From positions 1 through 36,539 of the forward strand of contig CAJUMC010000030.1 in assembly GCA_910587085.1 (NCBI GenBank): DNA of 36,539 nt, read 5' to 3'. Position numbers and translations under genes: made by a program. The notes under the pieces are model-generated. The model was not told the DNA's origin, did no database searches, and saw nothing but the letters and a program-made list of their open reading frames with translations. How positions within the stretch are numbered: the first letter of the stretch is position 1; each line of letters starts with the position of its first letter. Origin of the DNA: an uncultured Lachnospiraceae bacterium (GTDB lineage Bacteria; Bacillota; Clostridia; Lachnospirales; Lachnospiraceae). Shown here in pieces: positions 25,278 to 33,317 of the stretch.

Positions 25278-25883
25278 TTATCTTCGGCCGTCCTGCACCG
25301 GTTCCCCGCATTTCCTGCAGTAGCCGCATTTGCCGCCCGCACAGCCTTGCTCCTGCATGTTATCGTCCGACGCATAAACCACTCCCGCATTTCCGCTCTC
25401 CAGGTAATCGCCGGCCGAACAGAGAAGCACCGCAGCCTGGGCGGCAATACCCTCGCCCGAGCCGGTAAAGCCCAGCCCCTCCTCCGTCGTCGCCTTCACA
25501 TTCACCTGGCTGCGCGAAATGCCGAGCACGGCCGCGATATTATCTCTCATCAGCTCAATAAACGGCGCCAGCTTCGGCCGCTGCGCGATAATCGTTGCGT
25601 CGATATTTCCCACTATATAATGCTCCTGCTGCACAAGTGCGCCGACCTGCTCGAGAAGCTTCAGGCTGCTGATCCCGCGGTATTTTTCGTCGCTGTCCGG
25701 GAAATGCCTGCCGATATCGCCGAGCGCGGCCGCTCCGAGCAGCGCGTCCATCACGGCATGCACCAGCACGTCCGCGTCAGAATGCCCGAGCAGTCCCCTC
25801 TCGCACGGTATTTTCACACCGCCGAGCACCAGCTCGCGGCCTTTCGTCATCCGATGCACATCATATCCGGTACCAATTCTCAT
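25278..25883 (-). CDS. ispF: 2-C-methyl-D-erythritol 2,4-cyclodiphosphate synthase
   Basis: IspF makes the cyclodiphosphate of the MEP isoprenoid pathway. Conserved parts are MRIGTGYDVHRM (metal ligands D and H), LLGHSDADVLVHAVMDAL, DIGRHFPDSD and KATTEEGLGFTG. The normal protein ends near residue 157; here about 45 residues follow, ending in a C-x4-C-x2-C-x2-C cluster (CAGGKCGYCRKC) that could bind metal. Starts at 25883, 25895 and 25907 are possible. 25883 was chosen for conserved MRIGTGYDV, with AGAGGAG just ahead. Its leader carries the hairpin element shared with DUF2225. Confidence 0.95.
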   Translation of the reverse strand: MRIGTGYDVHRMTKGRELVLGGVKIPCERGLLGHSDADVLVHAVMDALLGAAALGDIGRHFPDSDEKYRGISSLKLLEQVGALVQQEHYIVGNIDATIIAQRPKLAPFIELMRDNIAAVLGISRSQVNVKATTEEGLGFTGSGEGIAAQAAVLLCSAGDYLESGNAGVVYASDDNMQEQGCAGGKCGYCRKCGEPVQDGRR

Positions 25884-25886
25884 ATC

Positions 25887-25914
25887 TCCTCTCATTCCGC
25901 CGCGCATGCGGCAT
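25887..25914 (-). repeat. Leader hairpin element shared with DUF2225, copy 2
   Basis: The plus strand reads CCTCTCATTCCGCCGC, a 4-base loop GCAT, then GCGGCATT, matching 14501-14530 in 24 of 28 positions. The changes fall in the loop, so the stem is kept. Confidence 0.65.
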
Positions 25915-26253
25915 TGCTGCCAGGGTTAAAAGTTTTCACTTTCTGTTCTCTCGTTATTTCTGCGCGGCCCTCCCGAACCATCGGTTCAGCGGATGCCGCA
26001 CCGCCGCGGAACGAACTTTTTCTCTTTCCGCCGCAGCGCTGTCCTCCGTATTATTCCCCGTTTTCCGCCGATTTTCCGATTTCTGTTCTGTATTTCTGTT
26101 CTGTTTTTCCCGGCAGTACAGGCTTTTATCAAAGCGTGAGGGCCTGCAGCGGTATTTTGGCAGCCACCTTCCCTCCCCGGCAGTTTCTGAGTACCGGCTA
26201 TGTGGCATGAATTTGTCAGACGCGCGCAGCGGTTCCCCTACACACTTGCGCAC
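25915..26253. other. Intergenic region upstream of ispF
   Basis: No gene is supported. It contains short repeats of the type TTCTGTTCTG at about 26088-26105, and the run-off region of the tRNA terminator at its right end. The ispF promoter was not located with confidence. Confidence 0.45.
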
Positions 26254-26290
26254 AACAAAATAAGACAGACTGCCAACTCGGCAGTCTGTC
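26254..26290 (-). terminator. Terminator of the tRNA-Val/tRNA-Met operon
   Basis: A perfect 11-bp stem (GACAGACTGCC, 26264-26274, with 26280-26290) and a 5-nt loop. On the minus strand it is followed by TTATTTTGTTG. Confidence 0.8.
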
Positions 26291-26301
26291 AAACTGAATC
26301 A

Positions 26302-26375
26302 TAGCGAAGGGGGGACTTGAACCCTCGACACCACGGGTATGAACCGTGTGCTCTAGCCAGCTGAGCTACTTCGCC
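26302..26375 (-). tRNA. tRNA-Met (anticodon CAT)
   Basis: The cloverleaf on the minus strand has acceptor GGCGAAG/CTTCGCT (one G-T pair), D-arm GCTC...GAGC, an anticodon arm with loop TTCATAC (anticodon CAT), and a T-arm with GTTCAAG. There is no encoded CCA. It is not an initiator by its acceptor. Elongator Met is most likely; a lysidine-modified tRNA-Ile2 cannot be excluded by eye. Confidence 0.9.
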
Positions 26376-26399
26376 GCATTGTGACGCCAGTCACAAAAA

Positions 26400-26472
26400 T
26401 GGGACCTATAGGGCTCGAACCTATGACCCTCTGCTTGTAAGGCAGATGCTCTCCCAGCTGAGCTAAGATCCC
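26400..26472 (-). tRNA. tRNA-Val (anticodon TAC)
   Basis: The cloverleaf on the minus strand has acceptor GGGATCT/AGGTCCC, D-arm GCTC...GAGC, and anticodon stem CTGCC-TTACAAG-CAG with anticodon TAC. There is no encoded CCA. It lies 24 bp upstream of tRNA-Met in one operon. Confidence 0.94.
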
Positions 26473-26507
26473 ATATCCTGTCCCGCATCCACGCGAGTAC
26501 GAGACAT

Positions 26508-26536
26508 ATTATAACCGGCGGGCCAGGATTTGTCAA
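26508..26536 (-). promoter_or_regulatory. Consensus promoter of the tRNA-Val/tRNA-Met operon
   Basis: Minus-strand TTGACA (26536-26531) and TATAAT (26513-26508) are perfect, with a 17-bp spacer. It lies directly downstream of the GGDEF gene stop. Confidence 0.88.
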
Positions 26537-26539
26537 TAT

Positions 26540-29014
26540 CTATTTTAAAAAAAATGAAAGATGATTTTTCTTGCAGTGATCCACTGCCTCTACGGCACGT
26601 TTCGCCAGCTCTTCCGGCGCTTCCGCGCCCTGTTCGGAAAGCGCCGCCCCGCAGCGGTAGGCAACACTGACAAGCTTGCCGCCGACGCGCACCTGCGCCG
26701 AAAGGCTCTGCAGCTCGCCGAGAAAAATACTGCGATCCAGCTGTGAGGCCAGATTCCCGCGAAAGGCTCCGAACCGGTCGCCCTCCTTGCGGAAAATCAC
26801 GGTATTCTCGTCAAACACCAGTGTTTTCAGACACTCTGTAAAGGAGACCAGCATTTCATCCCCCGTGTCGTAACCGTAGGCTTCGTTGATGCTCTTAAAA
26901 TCGTCCATATCAAGATAGGCAAACACTGCGGCCGTGTCCCGGCAGCGCTCCAGCACCTCCCGGATCGGCTCCTGGGCGCCGGACTCCGTCAGCAGGCCGG
27001 TGAGCGCATCCTTCTGCTGCGGCTGTATCTCTTTCACAAGCCGCGCGGCAATATGCTCGTCCAGGCGGTGCAGTCCCGACGGAACCGCGGCTCCCTTCTC
27101 CGTGCTCCGCCCGGCGTTCAGCGGTTTCCGTTGCTTTTTCTTCGCTCCGAGTGCCGTCCGGCTCCGGATCAGGGCGGCACTCAGCACAAGAAGGACTGCC
27201 AGCAGCACCGAACCGGCAATCCGCCAGAACATTACCTTCCTTAGCAAAAGTGCCCCGTCTTTTTCAAGCGAAGCATATTCCGAAAAAAGCTGAAGCTGTG
27301 CGGCGCGCTCTTCCTGCCGGCCCTCCAGGGAGCTCCAGGTGCGGTACAGCCGTTCCATCAGGCCGCACAGCACCTCATCCCCCGGCTGAAACAAAAATAC
27401 CCTCTGCACCGGGAAACGGAACTCCGGCAGAATCCGCAGACCGTCTGCCCCTCCCCCAAGCACAGCGTATTCCGCGGTTTCCCGGCAAAGCAGGATTCCT
27501 CCCACCTCTCCGCTGCCAAGTGCCGGAAGCAGATTTGCCTCCCGTTCAAACGCGACGGCATGCCCGTCGAATACCGTGCCCTCCAGATACGAAAAAATAT
27601 CCGCGGCCGCGCCCCAGTAGAGGCTTGCTACATGACCTGCCGTAAATTCAGACGCAGTTTCCGACGGGATCACGGCCACCAGCTCGGTATCCCCGGCACG
27701 GAATGAGCGGAGCGCTTCCCCGCCCCAGTCACCGCCGAGCAGCCCGACTGCCAGCTGAGCCTCCCCGCCGAGCAGAGCTTCCGGCGAAGAGCCCTCAGCG
27801 GATTCCGCCACCTCGATTTCAAGGCCCGTACATGCGGTTACGAATCCGAAAAAATCCGGAAGCGTGCCGGCAAACTCCCCATCCTCCCCGCGCCAAAGCA
27901 GGGAGGAATCCGCCCCGTCCCACACAAAGCGGAGCGCACTGTATTTCTGCGCTGCCGCCTGCAGTGCCTCCTGTTCTTCCGCCGCGATCAGGCGGCGGGC
28001 GTAAAGTTTCTGCTGCTCCTGCACGGCAGAGCGCAGTGCTTCTCCTTCCGCCGTCTGCAGAAACCGGTCAAGCAGCCCGATCACGCCCGCCAGCTCCTGC
28101 TTTGCCGTGCCGATCGTGCCGCCCCGCGAAAGCTGCCCGAGCACACCGCCCACTTCAAGTTCCCGATACGGGTAGAGCTCTGCCGCCATGCTCCCGGTAA
28201 TCAGCGCCGCGTCCGCCTCCCCGGAGACTACAGCAGCAAAAAGCTGCTTCGCATCAGCGTAATAAACCGGCTCTCCCGTTCTCTCCAGCCACGGAACAAA
28301 CAGCTCCGCCGCGGCCTCCCCGCGCACCAGACCGACCCGGCAGCCGCCCCCGTACAGCCCTGCCGGCGATTCTCCCTCCCGGACAACCAGAAGACGGGAA
28401 TTTTCGTACAGCTCCCCGGCGCAGAAAAGCTCCGCGTCGGATAGCTTAAGCATCCCTTCCTGATCAGGGACAGGGACGCCGAAAAGGAAGTCCACGCTTC
28501 CCTCCTGCAGGCCGTTCCGAAGGCTTTCCCAGCTGCCGGAAACCACCTCGATATCCAGGCCGAAGCTGTCGCCGAAAAGCTCTGCAACGGGCACGGCCGC
28601 ACCGTATCTGCTGTCCTTTTCCCCGCTCCAGCCGGATGCCTCCGGAACACCGAAAACCAGTCTTTTCCCGCGCAGGCCGTCCAGATATTCCTTCTCCGCT
28701 TCTGTCAGTGAAAAGGCCTTTGCAGCATCCGTACCGTCCGACTTTTCCCCGGAAGATAATCCGTCCGGCTTACTTTCCGCATGCTGTACCTGCCCTGCGG
28801 CCGGAATATTTTCTGCACGTCTCGCCTGATCTGCGGCTGCCATATTTTCCGCATGTTTCGCCTGCCCGACGGCCGGCAGATTTATCGTTTGTTCCTCCTG
28901 CCCGGCAGCGGTTTCTGCACCGCTGCCGAAGCATACCGCCATCAGGCAGCTCACGGCGCCGATCAGGTACGCCGCGGACCTGCCCCGTTTTCTTTTAATC
29001 CGTTCAACCTCCAT
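26540..29014 (-). CDS. Two-sensor-domain membrane protein with degenerate GGDEF domain
   Basis: An 824-residue protein. A signal or anchor segment (AAYLIGAVSCLMAVCFG) is followed by a 12-residue repeat region and two periplasmic solute-binding-like domains (SBP_bac_3 type): about 110-330 (RLVFGVPEASGW, NSRLLVV) and 345-560 (LRFVWDGADSSLLW). A second membrane helix is at about 605-625, then a GGDEF domain (DALTGLL to the end). The active-site motif reads KEGDRF, not GGDEF, so cyclic-di-GMP synthesis is unlikely; the domain may bind GTP or act as a sensor. The start at 29014 has GGAGG 4 nt upstream. The stop lies at the edge of the tRNA operon promoter. Confidence 0.88.
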   Translation of the reverse strand: MEVERIKRKRGRSAAYLIGAVSCLMAVCFGSGAETAAGQEEQTINLPAVGQAKHAENMAAADQARRAENIPAAGQVQHAESKPDGLSSGEKSDGTDAAKAFSLTEAEKEYLDGLRGKRLVFGVPEASGWSGEKDSRYGAAVPVAELFGDSFGLDIEVVSGSWESLRNGLQEGSVDFLFGVPVPDQEGMLKLSDAELFCAGELYENSRLLVVREGESPAGLYGGGCRVGLVRGEAAAELFVPWLERTGEPVYYADAKQLFAAVVSGEADAALITGSMAAELYPYRELEVGGVLGQLSRGGTIGTAKQELAGVIGLLDRFLQTAEGEALRSAVQEQQKLYARRLIAAEEQEALQAAAQKYSALRFVWDGADSSLLWRGEDGEFAGTLPDFFGFVTACTGLEIEVAESAEGSSPEALLGGEAQLAVGLLGGDWGGEALRSFRAGDTELVAVIPSETASEFTAGHVASLYWGAAADIFSYLEGTVFDGHAVAFEREANLLPALGSGEVGGILLCRETAEYAVLGGGADGLRILPEFRFPVQRVFLFQPGDEVLCGLMERLYRTWSSLEGRQEERAAQLQLFSEYASLEKDGALLLRKVMFWRIAGSVLLAVLLVLSAALIRSRTALGAKKKQRKPLNAGRSTEKGAAVPSGLHRLDEHIAARLVKEIQPQQKDALTGLLTESGAQEPIREVLERCRDTAAVFAYLDMDDFKSINEAYGYDTGDEMLVSFTECLKTLVFDENTVIFRKEGDRFGAFRGNLASQLDRSIFLGELQSLSAQVRVGGKLVSVAYRCGAALSEQGAEAPEELAKRAVEAVDHCKKNHLSFFLK

Positions 29015-29063
29015 GGTTCCTCCGCGCATATCGCAGCACCGACGCGCTGCCGCGCCGAGCCGA

Positions 29064-30452
29064 TTACTCTATGTCATTTTTATCCTGCCCGTCCCAGACA
29101 AAACGTATAAAGTTCTTTTTCCCGATTTTCAGGATGGACTCCGGCCGTTTCAGCGGCGCTCCCGGCTCCTCAACCCGCGCTCCGTTCATCGAGACTCCGC
29201 CCTGCCGGATCAGCCGCCGAAATTCACTGCCGGACGCCACAACTCTATTTTCTATCAAGCGCGGAACAATGTCAAGCAGCGTTTGCTCCTTTTCCCCGCA
29301 GCATATCTGCGGCATTTCCTCCGGCAGCCGGCCGCCGGAAAATACGGAAAGGAAATATTCCTTCGCTCTGCCTGCCTGCTCTTCCCCGTGGTACAGCTCC
29401 GTAATATTTTCCGCCAGCAGCAGCTTGATATCGCGCGGATTTTCCCCCGCATCCAGACGCCCGGCCAGGCGGGCCACCTCATCCGGGTGAACGTCCGTAA
29501 CCAGCTCAAAGTAGCGCAGTATCCGGTTGTCCGGGATCTCCATGACCTTCTTGAACATCACCTCCGGCGCTTCGCTTACGCCGATGTAATTGCCGAGGCT
29601 TTTGCTCATCTTCTCCACGCCGTCCAGCCCCTCCAGAATCGGTACAAATATCGCGGCCTGCTGCTCCTGTCCCATTGTTTTCTGGAGCGTGCGCCCCATC
29701 AGGATATTGAAGGTCTGATCCGTACCGCCCAGCTCGATATCCGCATGAATGTGAACCGAATCATACGCCTGCATCAGCGGGTAAAAAAACTCATGCAGGC
29801 CGATCGGTTCCTGCTTCCGGTACCGGTTTGTGAAATCCTCTCTCTCCAGCAGCCGGGCCACCGTCGTCCCCGACGCAAGCCGGATCACCTCCTCGAAATT
29901 CAGCTTTGAAAGCCATTCGCTGTTGAAGCGCACCTCCGTTTTTTCCCGGTCGAGCACCTTGAAAATCTGCTCCATGTAAGTGGCCGCATTCTCCCTCACC
30001 TGTTCCTCGGAAAGCTGCTTTCTGGTTTTGGATTTGCCCGTCGGGTCCCCGATTTTACCGGTGAAATCTCCGATAATTATAACGGCCCGATGCCCGAATT
30101 CCTGCAGCTGCCGCACCTTGCGCAGTACAACCGTATGCCCGAGATGGATATCCGGCGCGCTTGGGTCCAGACCAAGTTTGATTACAAGCGGCCTTTTCTC
30201 TTCGATCGACCTCCGGATTTTTTGTTCCAGATCCTCCTCCCGGATAATCTCAATCGTCCCTTTTTTTGCGATTTTCAGCTGCTCCCGGACCGCCCGCTCC
30301 AGCGCCGGATTTTCCCTTTCTGACACAATGTTTTCTTTTTCCGCTTCGGCTGCCTCCGCTTCCGGGCCGCCGGCTCCGCCTGCGGCAGGTTTAACGGAGC
30401 TCCCTGTGATTTCTGTAATCAAATTATTTTCCAGGCTTATTTTCTGATTCAT
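29064..30452 (-). CDS. tyrS: Tyrosyl-tRNA synthetase
   Basis: TyrRS charges tRNA-Tyr. It shows the class I HIGH box as HLGH (PDIHLGHTVVL), the KMSKS loop (EKMSKSLGNYIG) and a C-terminal S4-like domain (RLIRQGGVSMNGARV). An N-terminal extension of about 70 residues (Ala/Gly/Glu-rich from about 20 to 45) precedes the catalytic domain and is longer than usual. Two ATGs are adjacent (30455 and 30452). GGAG is 4 nt from the first and 7 nt from the second, so 30452 is used; the other is nearly as good. Expression is controlled by the T-box leader at 30571-30956. Confidence 0.95.
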   Translation of the reverse strand: MNQKISLENNLITEITGSSVKPAAGGAGGPEAEAAEAEKENIVSERENPALERAVREQLKIAKKGTIEIIREEDLEQKIRRSIEEKRPLVIKLGLDPSAPDIHLGHTVVLRKVRQLQEFGHRAVIIIGDFTGKIGDPTGKSKTRKQLSEEQVRENAATYMEQIFKVLDREKTEVRFNSEWLSKLNFEEVIRLASGTTVARLLEREDFTNRYRKQEPIGLHEFFYPLMQAYDSVHIHADIELGGTDQTFNILMGRTLQKTMGQEQQAAIFVPILEGLDGVEKMSKSLGNYIGVSEAPEVMFKKVMEIPDNRILRYFELVTDVHPDEVARLAGRLDAGENPRDIKLLLAENITELYHGEEQAGRAKEYFLSVFSGGRLPEEMPQICCGEKEQTLLDIVPRLIENRVVASGSEFRRLIRQGGVSMNGARVEEPGAPLKRPESILKIGKKNFIRFVWDGQDKNDIE

Positions 30453-30570
30453 CATCTGACTCCTCTCCTGATTCCTCTCATAATTTATGATCAGCCTCCT
30501 TAGGATAACTGATTTAAAACAGCTCATCCACACAATTTCATCACGAACCGGCGGGGCGCCTTCTTACACG

Positions 30571-30956
30571 CATAAAAAACGCCCTCTGCAAAATGCAGAG
30601 GGCGAATCAATCGCGTTACCACCTCAGTTCATCGCCTGCTCGCACAGACGACCTCTTCAAGTACGCGGAAAACAGCTCTGGCCTGCAGTGCCGGCCGTCT
30701 CTGAAGAAATGAAAACGGCACAAGCGTCCTCCGGTGATACTCTAGCACGATAACGGGTGCGGGAACCGTCGTCAGCCTACAGAAAGCGGAACCATACCCG
30801 CTTTTGTAAAACGGGCGGCAGAGCTTTGTTCGGTGCGATGCTCAAAGATGTATTCGGAATCTTCCGCTTTGCGCCTCTCACCGACCGGCAGCTCTCTGGA
30901 AAGCCTCATGATTCTTACTTCTTCTTCTCATAGCATGAGATTTATGAAATTATATT
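30571..30956 (-). promoter_or_regulatory. Tyr T-box riboswitch upstream of tyrS
   Basis: Uncharged tRNA-Tyr binding to this leader prevents termination and turns tyrS on. On the minus strand there is a Stem I region (AGAGAGC, GGTCGGTGAGAGGC) with the Tyr specifier codon TAC at 30852-30850 in GAATACAT, the conserved T-box antiterminator (AACTGAGGTGGTAACGCG) at 30629-30612, and the terminator at 30574-30603. The specifier matches the downstream gene, which supports the whole assignment. The stretch up to the tyrS start (30453-30570) holds the end of the leader. Confidence 0.92.
30574..30603 (-). terminator. T-box terminator of tyrS
   Basis: A 10-bp stem GCCCTCTGCA/TGCAGAGGGC with a short loop, followed on the minus strand by TTTTTT. 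It competes with the antiterminator. Confidence 0.93.
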
Positions 30957-30962
30957 GGGTTG

Positions 30963-30991
30963 AGTATAACGCAGGAAGAAGCGCCTGTCAA
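30963..30991 (-). promoter_or_regulatory. Promoter of the tyrS T-box leader
   Basis: Minus-strand TTGACA (30991-30986) and TATACT (30968-30963) are separated by 17 bp. The -35 lies inside the tail of the methyltransferase remnant upstream. Confidence 0.82.
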
Positions 30992-31006
30992 GAGACAAAT
31001 GAGCCT

Positions 31007-31175
31007 GCCTCTTTATTAAATTTTCACATAGAAAATCCGCCTTCCATTTTTGACTTTCAAAAAGAGTTTTTCCCTTTTTGATCAAATCTTCTGCAAAATC
31101 AATTCCTGTATATGTGCTTCCCTCCGGCAAATTAGGAAGCAGCAGTCCTAAAAATCCGTATCCAATTGAAAATAA
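31007..31175 (-). pseudogene. Remnant of a SAM-dependent methyltransferase
   Basis: The minus strand encodes a fragment of a class I methyltransferase: IGYGFLG (motif I), then PEGSTYTGIDFAEDLI and KADFLCENLIK. Both ends are missing: the upstream frame meets a stop, and the downstream frame runs into the tyrS promoter. No full gene remains. The fragment was recognised only by its motifs and is shorter than 60 residues. Confidence 0.5.
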
Positions 31176-31269
31176 TTATTCAAGAAGAAGTATACTGTGA
31201 TAACCGCAATCTGAAAAAATATTTGCCTGTGTGATATGCGTCCTTAGTAAGTAAATGTTATATGTAAGC

Positions 31270-31499
31270 AAATTGTCACACTGGTTTATTTCCCCACAGA
31301 TCAAATTGCTATTACCAGTAGAAATGCGGAGAAAGCTCTTAAAAATTTAAAATTAAAATGTCCCTGCACTATATTTTGCTCGGTGCTTTACACTGGAGGC
31401 TATAAAAATTATTAACGAAAAAAATGGAAGAACGTTTGCCCTTAGTGAGTATCCATGGACGGATGATGGATATCGTCAAATTCATGGAAAAATGCGGTA
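31270..31499 (+). pseudogene. Possible frameshifted coding remnant
   Basis: The plus strand has two protein-like stretches in different frames: one with TDQIAITSRNAEKALKNLKL (about 31296-31360) and one with EAIKIINEKNGRTF then SEYPWTDDGYRQIHGKMR, which ends at a TAA at about 31499. A single base shift would join them. No start codon with a ribosome site is seen. The family is not recognised, and this may be chance. Confidence 0.25.
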
Positions 31500-31511
31500 A
31501 TTCCTGTCTAT

Positions 31512-31543
31512 CGGGCAGTCATCCATCCGTGGATGGCTGCCCG
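31512..31543. repeat. Hairpin downstream of the membrane protein gene
   Basis: CGGGCAG-t-CATCCA and TGGATG-g-CTGCCCG pair around TCCG, an imperfect 13-bp stem. Its position about 75 bp downstream of the leftward gene at 31618-32244 suggests an mRNA 3' end, but there is no strong T-run. Confidence 0.5.
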
Positions 31544-31617
31544 TTGCGGATATTTTAACGAACGGTTTGGCAAAATGACTTTCCGCAACACCCATCGGAA
31601 AAGAGAGATGAACCTGC

Positions 31618-32244
31618 CTACCATCCCTGTGCCCGCCGGGTATCAAAAAATTTTTCCAGCACTGCCCGTGCCTGTTCCGCATCCTCTGTGCCGGCAACCG
31701 CCCACCAGATTTTCTCTGTTCTGTCCCGCCAATCGCTGTAGCTCAAACACACAATTTCGTTTTCGCTGCCCGACTTAAAATAATATTTAAGATCTACGGA
31801 CGGAACCGCGTGGCTTCCTTCACCACTCGAGCGCAGCCGCATCCAGATTTCCGTGATTTCATCACGCTCAGACATGCTCTCCGCCTTTTTCGCTGCATTC
31901 GGCTGTACGATATCCTGTTCGCGGAAATAATCTACCTCAATTTTCCCCGTAAAGACAGCAGGACGGAATACAGGCCGCCGGATTTCACCGTCCACCGTCA
32001 TCCGGGTAACAGCGACATACTCCGGATCATGCGCCTGAACCGTACCGCGATCCAGAAAAAGAACCGCCGGCTTCGTGCCGTTTTTTTCAAACGGCACGGT
32101 ACGGAAATTCCGGAAGCGAAGCCAGGAAAGGCAGGCAATCAGGAACACTGTGCAAACAACACTTCCGCTCAATATGATAATGTATTTTTTATTAACTTTT
32201 TCTCCTTTAATAAACTTACTTAAAAAACCCAACAAACCACTCAT
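31618..32244 (-). CDS. Membrane-anchored protein of unknown function
   Basis: A 208-residue protein with one membrane helix near the N-terminus (residues about 20-42, YIIILSGSVVCTVFLIACLSWL) and a short positive inside segment. The rest (about 165 residues) would be outside the cell, with alternating strands and helices and no catalytic motif that I recognise. It begins 17 bp after the interrupted secreted-protein gene, probably in one operon. AGGGGGG directly touches the ATG, which is an unusually short spacing; no better start was found. Its GC content is higher than that of the neighbouring upstream gene. Confidence 0.6.
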   Translation of the reverse strand: MSGLLGFLSKFIKGEKVNKKYIIILSGSVVCTVFLIACLSWLRFRNFRTVPFEKNGTKPAVLFLDRGTVQAHDPEYVAVTRMTVDGEIRRPVFRPAVFTGKIEVDYFREQDIVQPNAAKKAESMSERDEITEIWMRLRSSGEGSHAVPSVDLKYYFKSGSENEIVCLSYSDWRDRTEKIWWAVAGTEDAEQARAVLEKFFDTRRAQGW

Positions 32245-32261
32245 CCCCCCTAAACGATTGC

Positions 32262-33317
32262 TTAATATAACCGATACGGCTCCGAAGTCCCATGTAAAGG
32301 AAATGTATGTTTAAAACCACTCGTCGAATCCAACTCCATTGTTATATTACTATATATTTTATCAAGTATGCTAAATGTATGCGGATTTTGTATTGCTCGT
32401 ACTAAATACTGAGCAAGAAAGTCATTTGTAACACTTAAAGCCTCCAAATCCATATAAGTCCGGGATGTCTTACTAACCAAATCAGTAATCGCATTTTTTC
32501 TAAAATGCATAACTGTCAAATATGTTACAACAGCACGGTTAGCACTATGTATTAATATCCATTTGTCATTTACCTCATCATAGCCATATACATAACGTAC
32601 AATTTCGTCCACTGTAAAACTATCAACTGTAACTACATTTTTCCCATGAATCAAATCTTCAGACTTATAATTGGGTATCATAGAAATTAATGTGGACAAA
32701 GCAAACCCAAGCCATGGCGACGATACCGTTGTAGCTGCAACTATTGCGGTTCCAACGAATTTCACAGCATCAACTTCTAACTGTTTTGCCTGATTTTCAT
32801 TGGTCACGCCTCCACATAGTATAATAGAATCTTTTTTTGTATAATTTAAACTGCTTTTTCCTTCCTTGTCAGTAACAATTACATTATAAAGCTTATATTG
32901 TTTACCGTTGACATAACCATATTGATAGTAAGTATCCAGATCAAATAAATCCTTGAATGTTGAAAAATTAGGTAATACTGCGCAAACTTCTACATTATTT
33001 TCCATTGAAAAAGGAATATCTTCTAAAACTTCATCGCTTACACCTAATTTTTTTCATTGTAAACATACTTCATTATAGCGTTGTTGCAAAATTGATTTTT
33101 CTTCTACTGCATATAAAATTTCACTTTTTAAAGAAACTTTTTCACTTATTAATTTTTGTATTTCTTTTTCCCTTTCCTCAATATCCTGCCCAGCGGTAAA
33201 ATCAATTCCATATTCGCTTTCTGCGTAAACGTTAATTGAAGTAAATGAAATAAATATAAGCAAGGCCAACGTTCCCGCGATACATCTTTTTTTCCTAACA
33301 ATCTCTTTTTCCCCCAT
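32262..33317 (-). pseudogene. Secreted-protein gene interrupted by one in-frame TGA
   Basis: The minus strand from 33317 reads MGEKEIVRKKRC, a signal peptide ending near VYA-ES, a coiled-coil region (EEREKEIQKLISEK, EEKSILQQRY), and then stops at TGA 33056-33054. The same frame then continues without a break (KKLGVSDEVLEDIPFSM) to the stop at 32262, another 260 or so residues including a hydrophobic stretch (VGTAIVAATTVSSPWLGFAL). The ATG at 33005 lacks a ribosome site, so this is one gene with a nonsense codon, probably from TGG. A GGAG site before 33317 and a consensus promoter are intact. The DNA is AT-rich. The family is not recognised. Confidence 0.7.

Noticed and set aside
25954..26292. 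112-codon minus-strand open frame between ispF and the tRNAs
   Set aside because: Its start overlaps the tRNA terminator, it has no ribosome site, and the protein is low-complexity and Arg/Lys/Ser-rich without a recognisable domain.
33054..33056. In-frame TGA as a selenocysteine codon
   Set aside because: No selenocysteine insertion hairpin was recognised directly after it and no redox motif surrounds it; a mutation from TGG is simpler.
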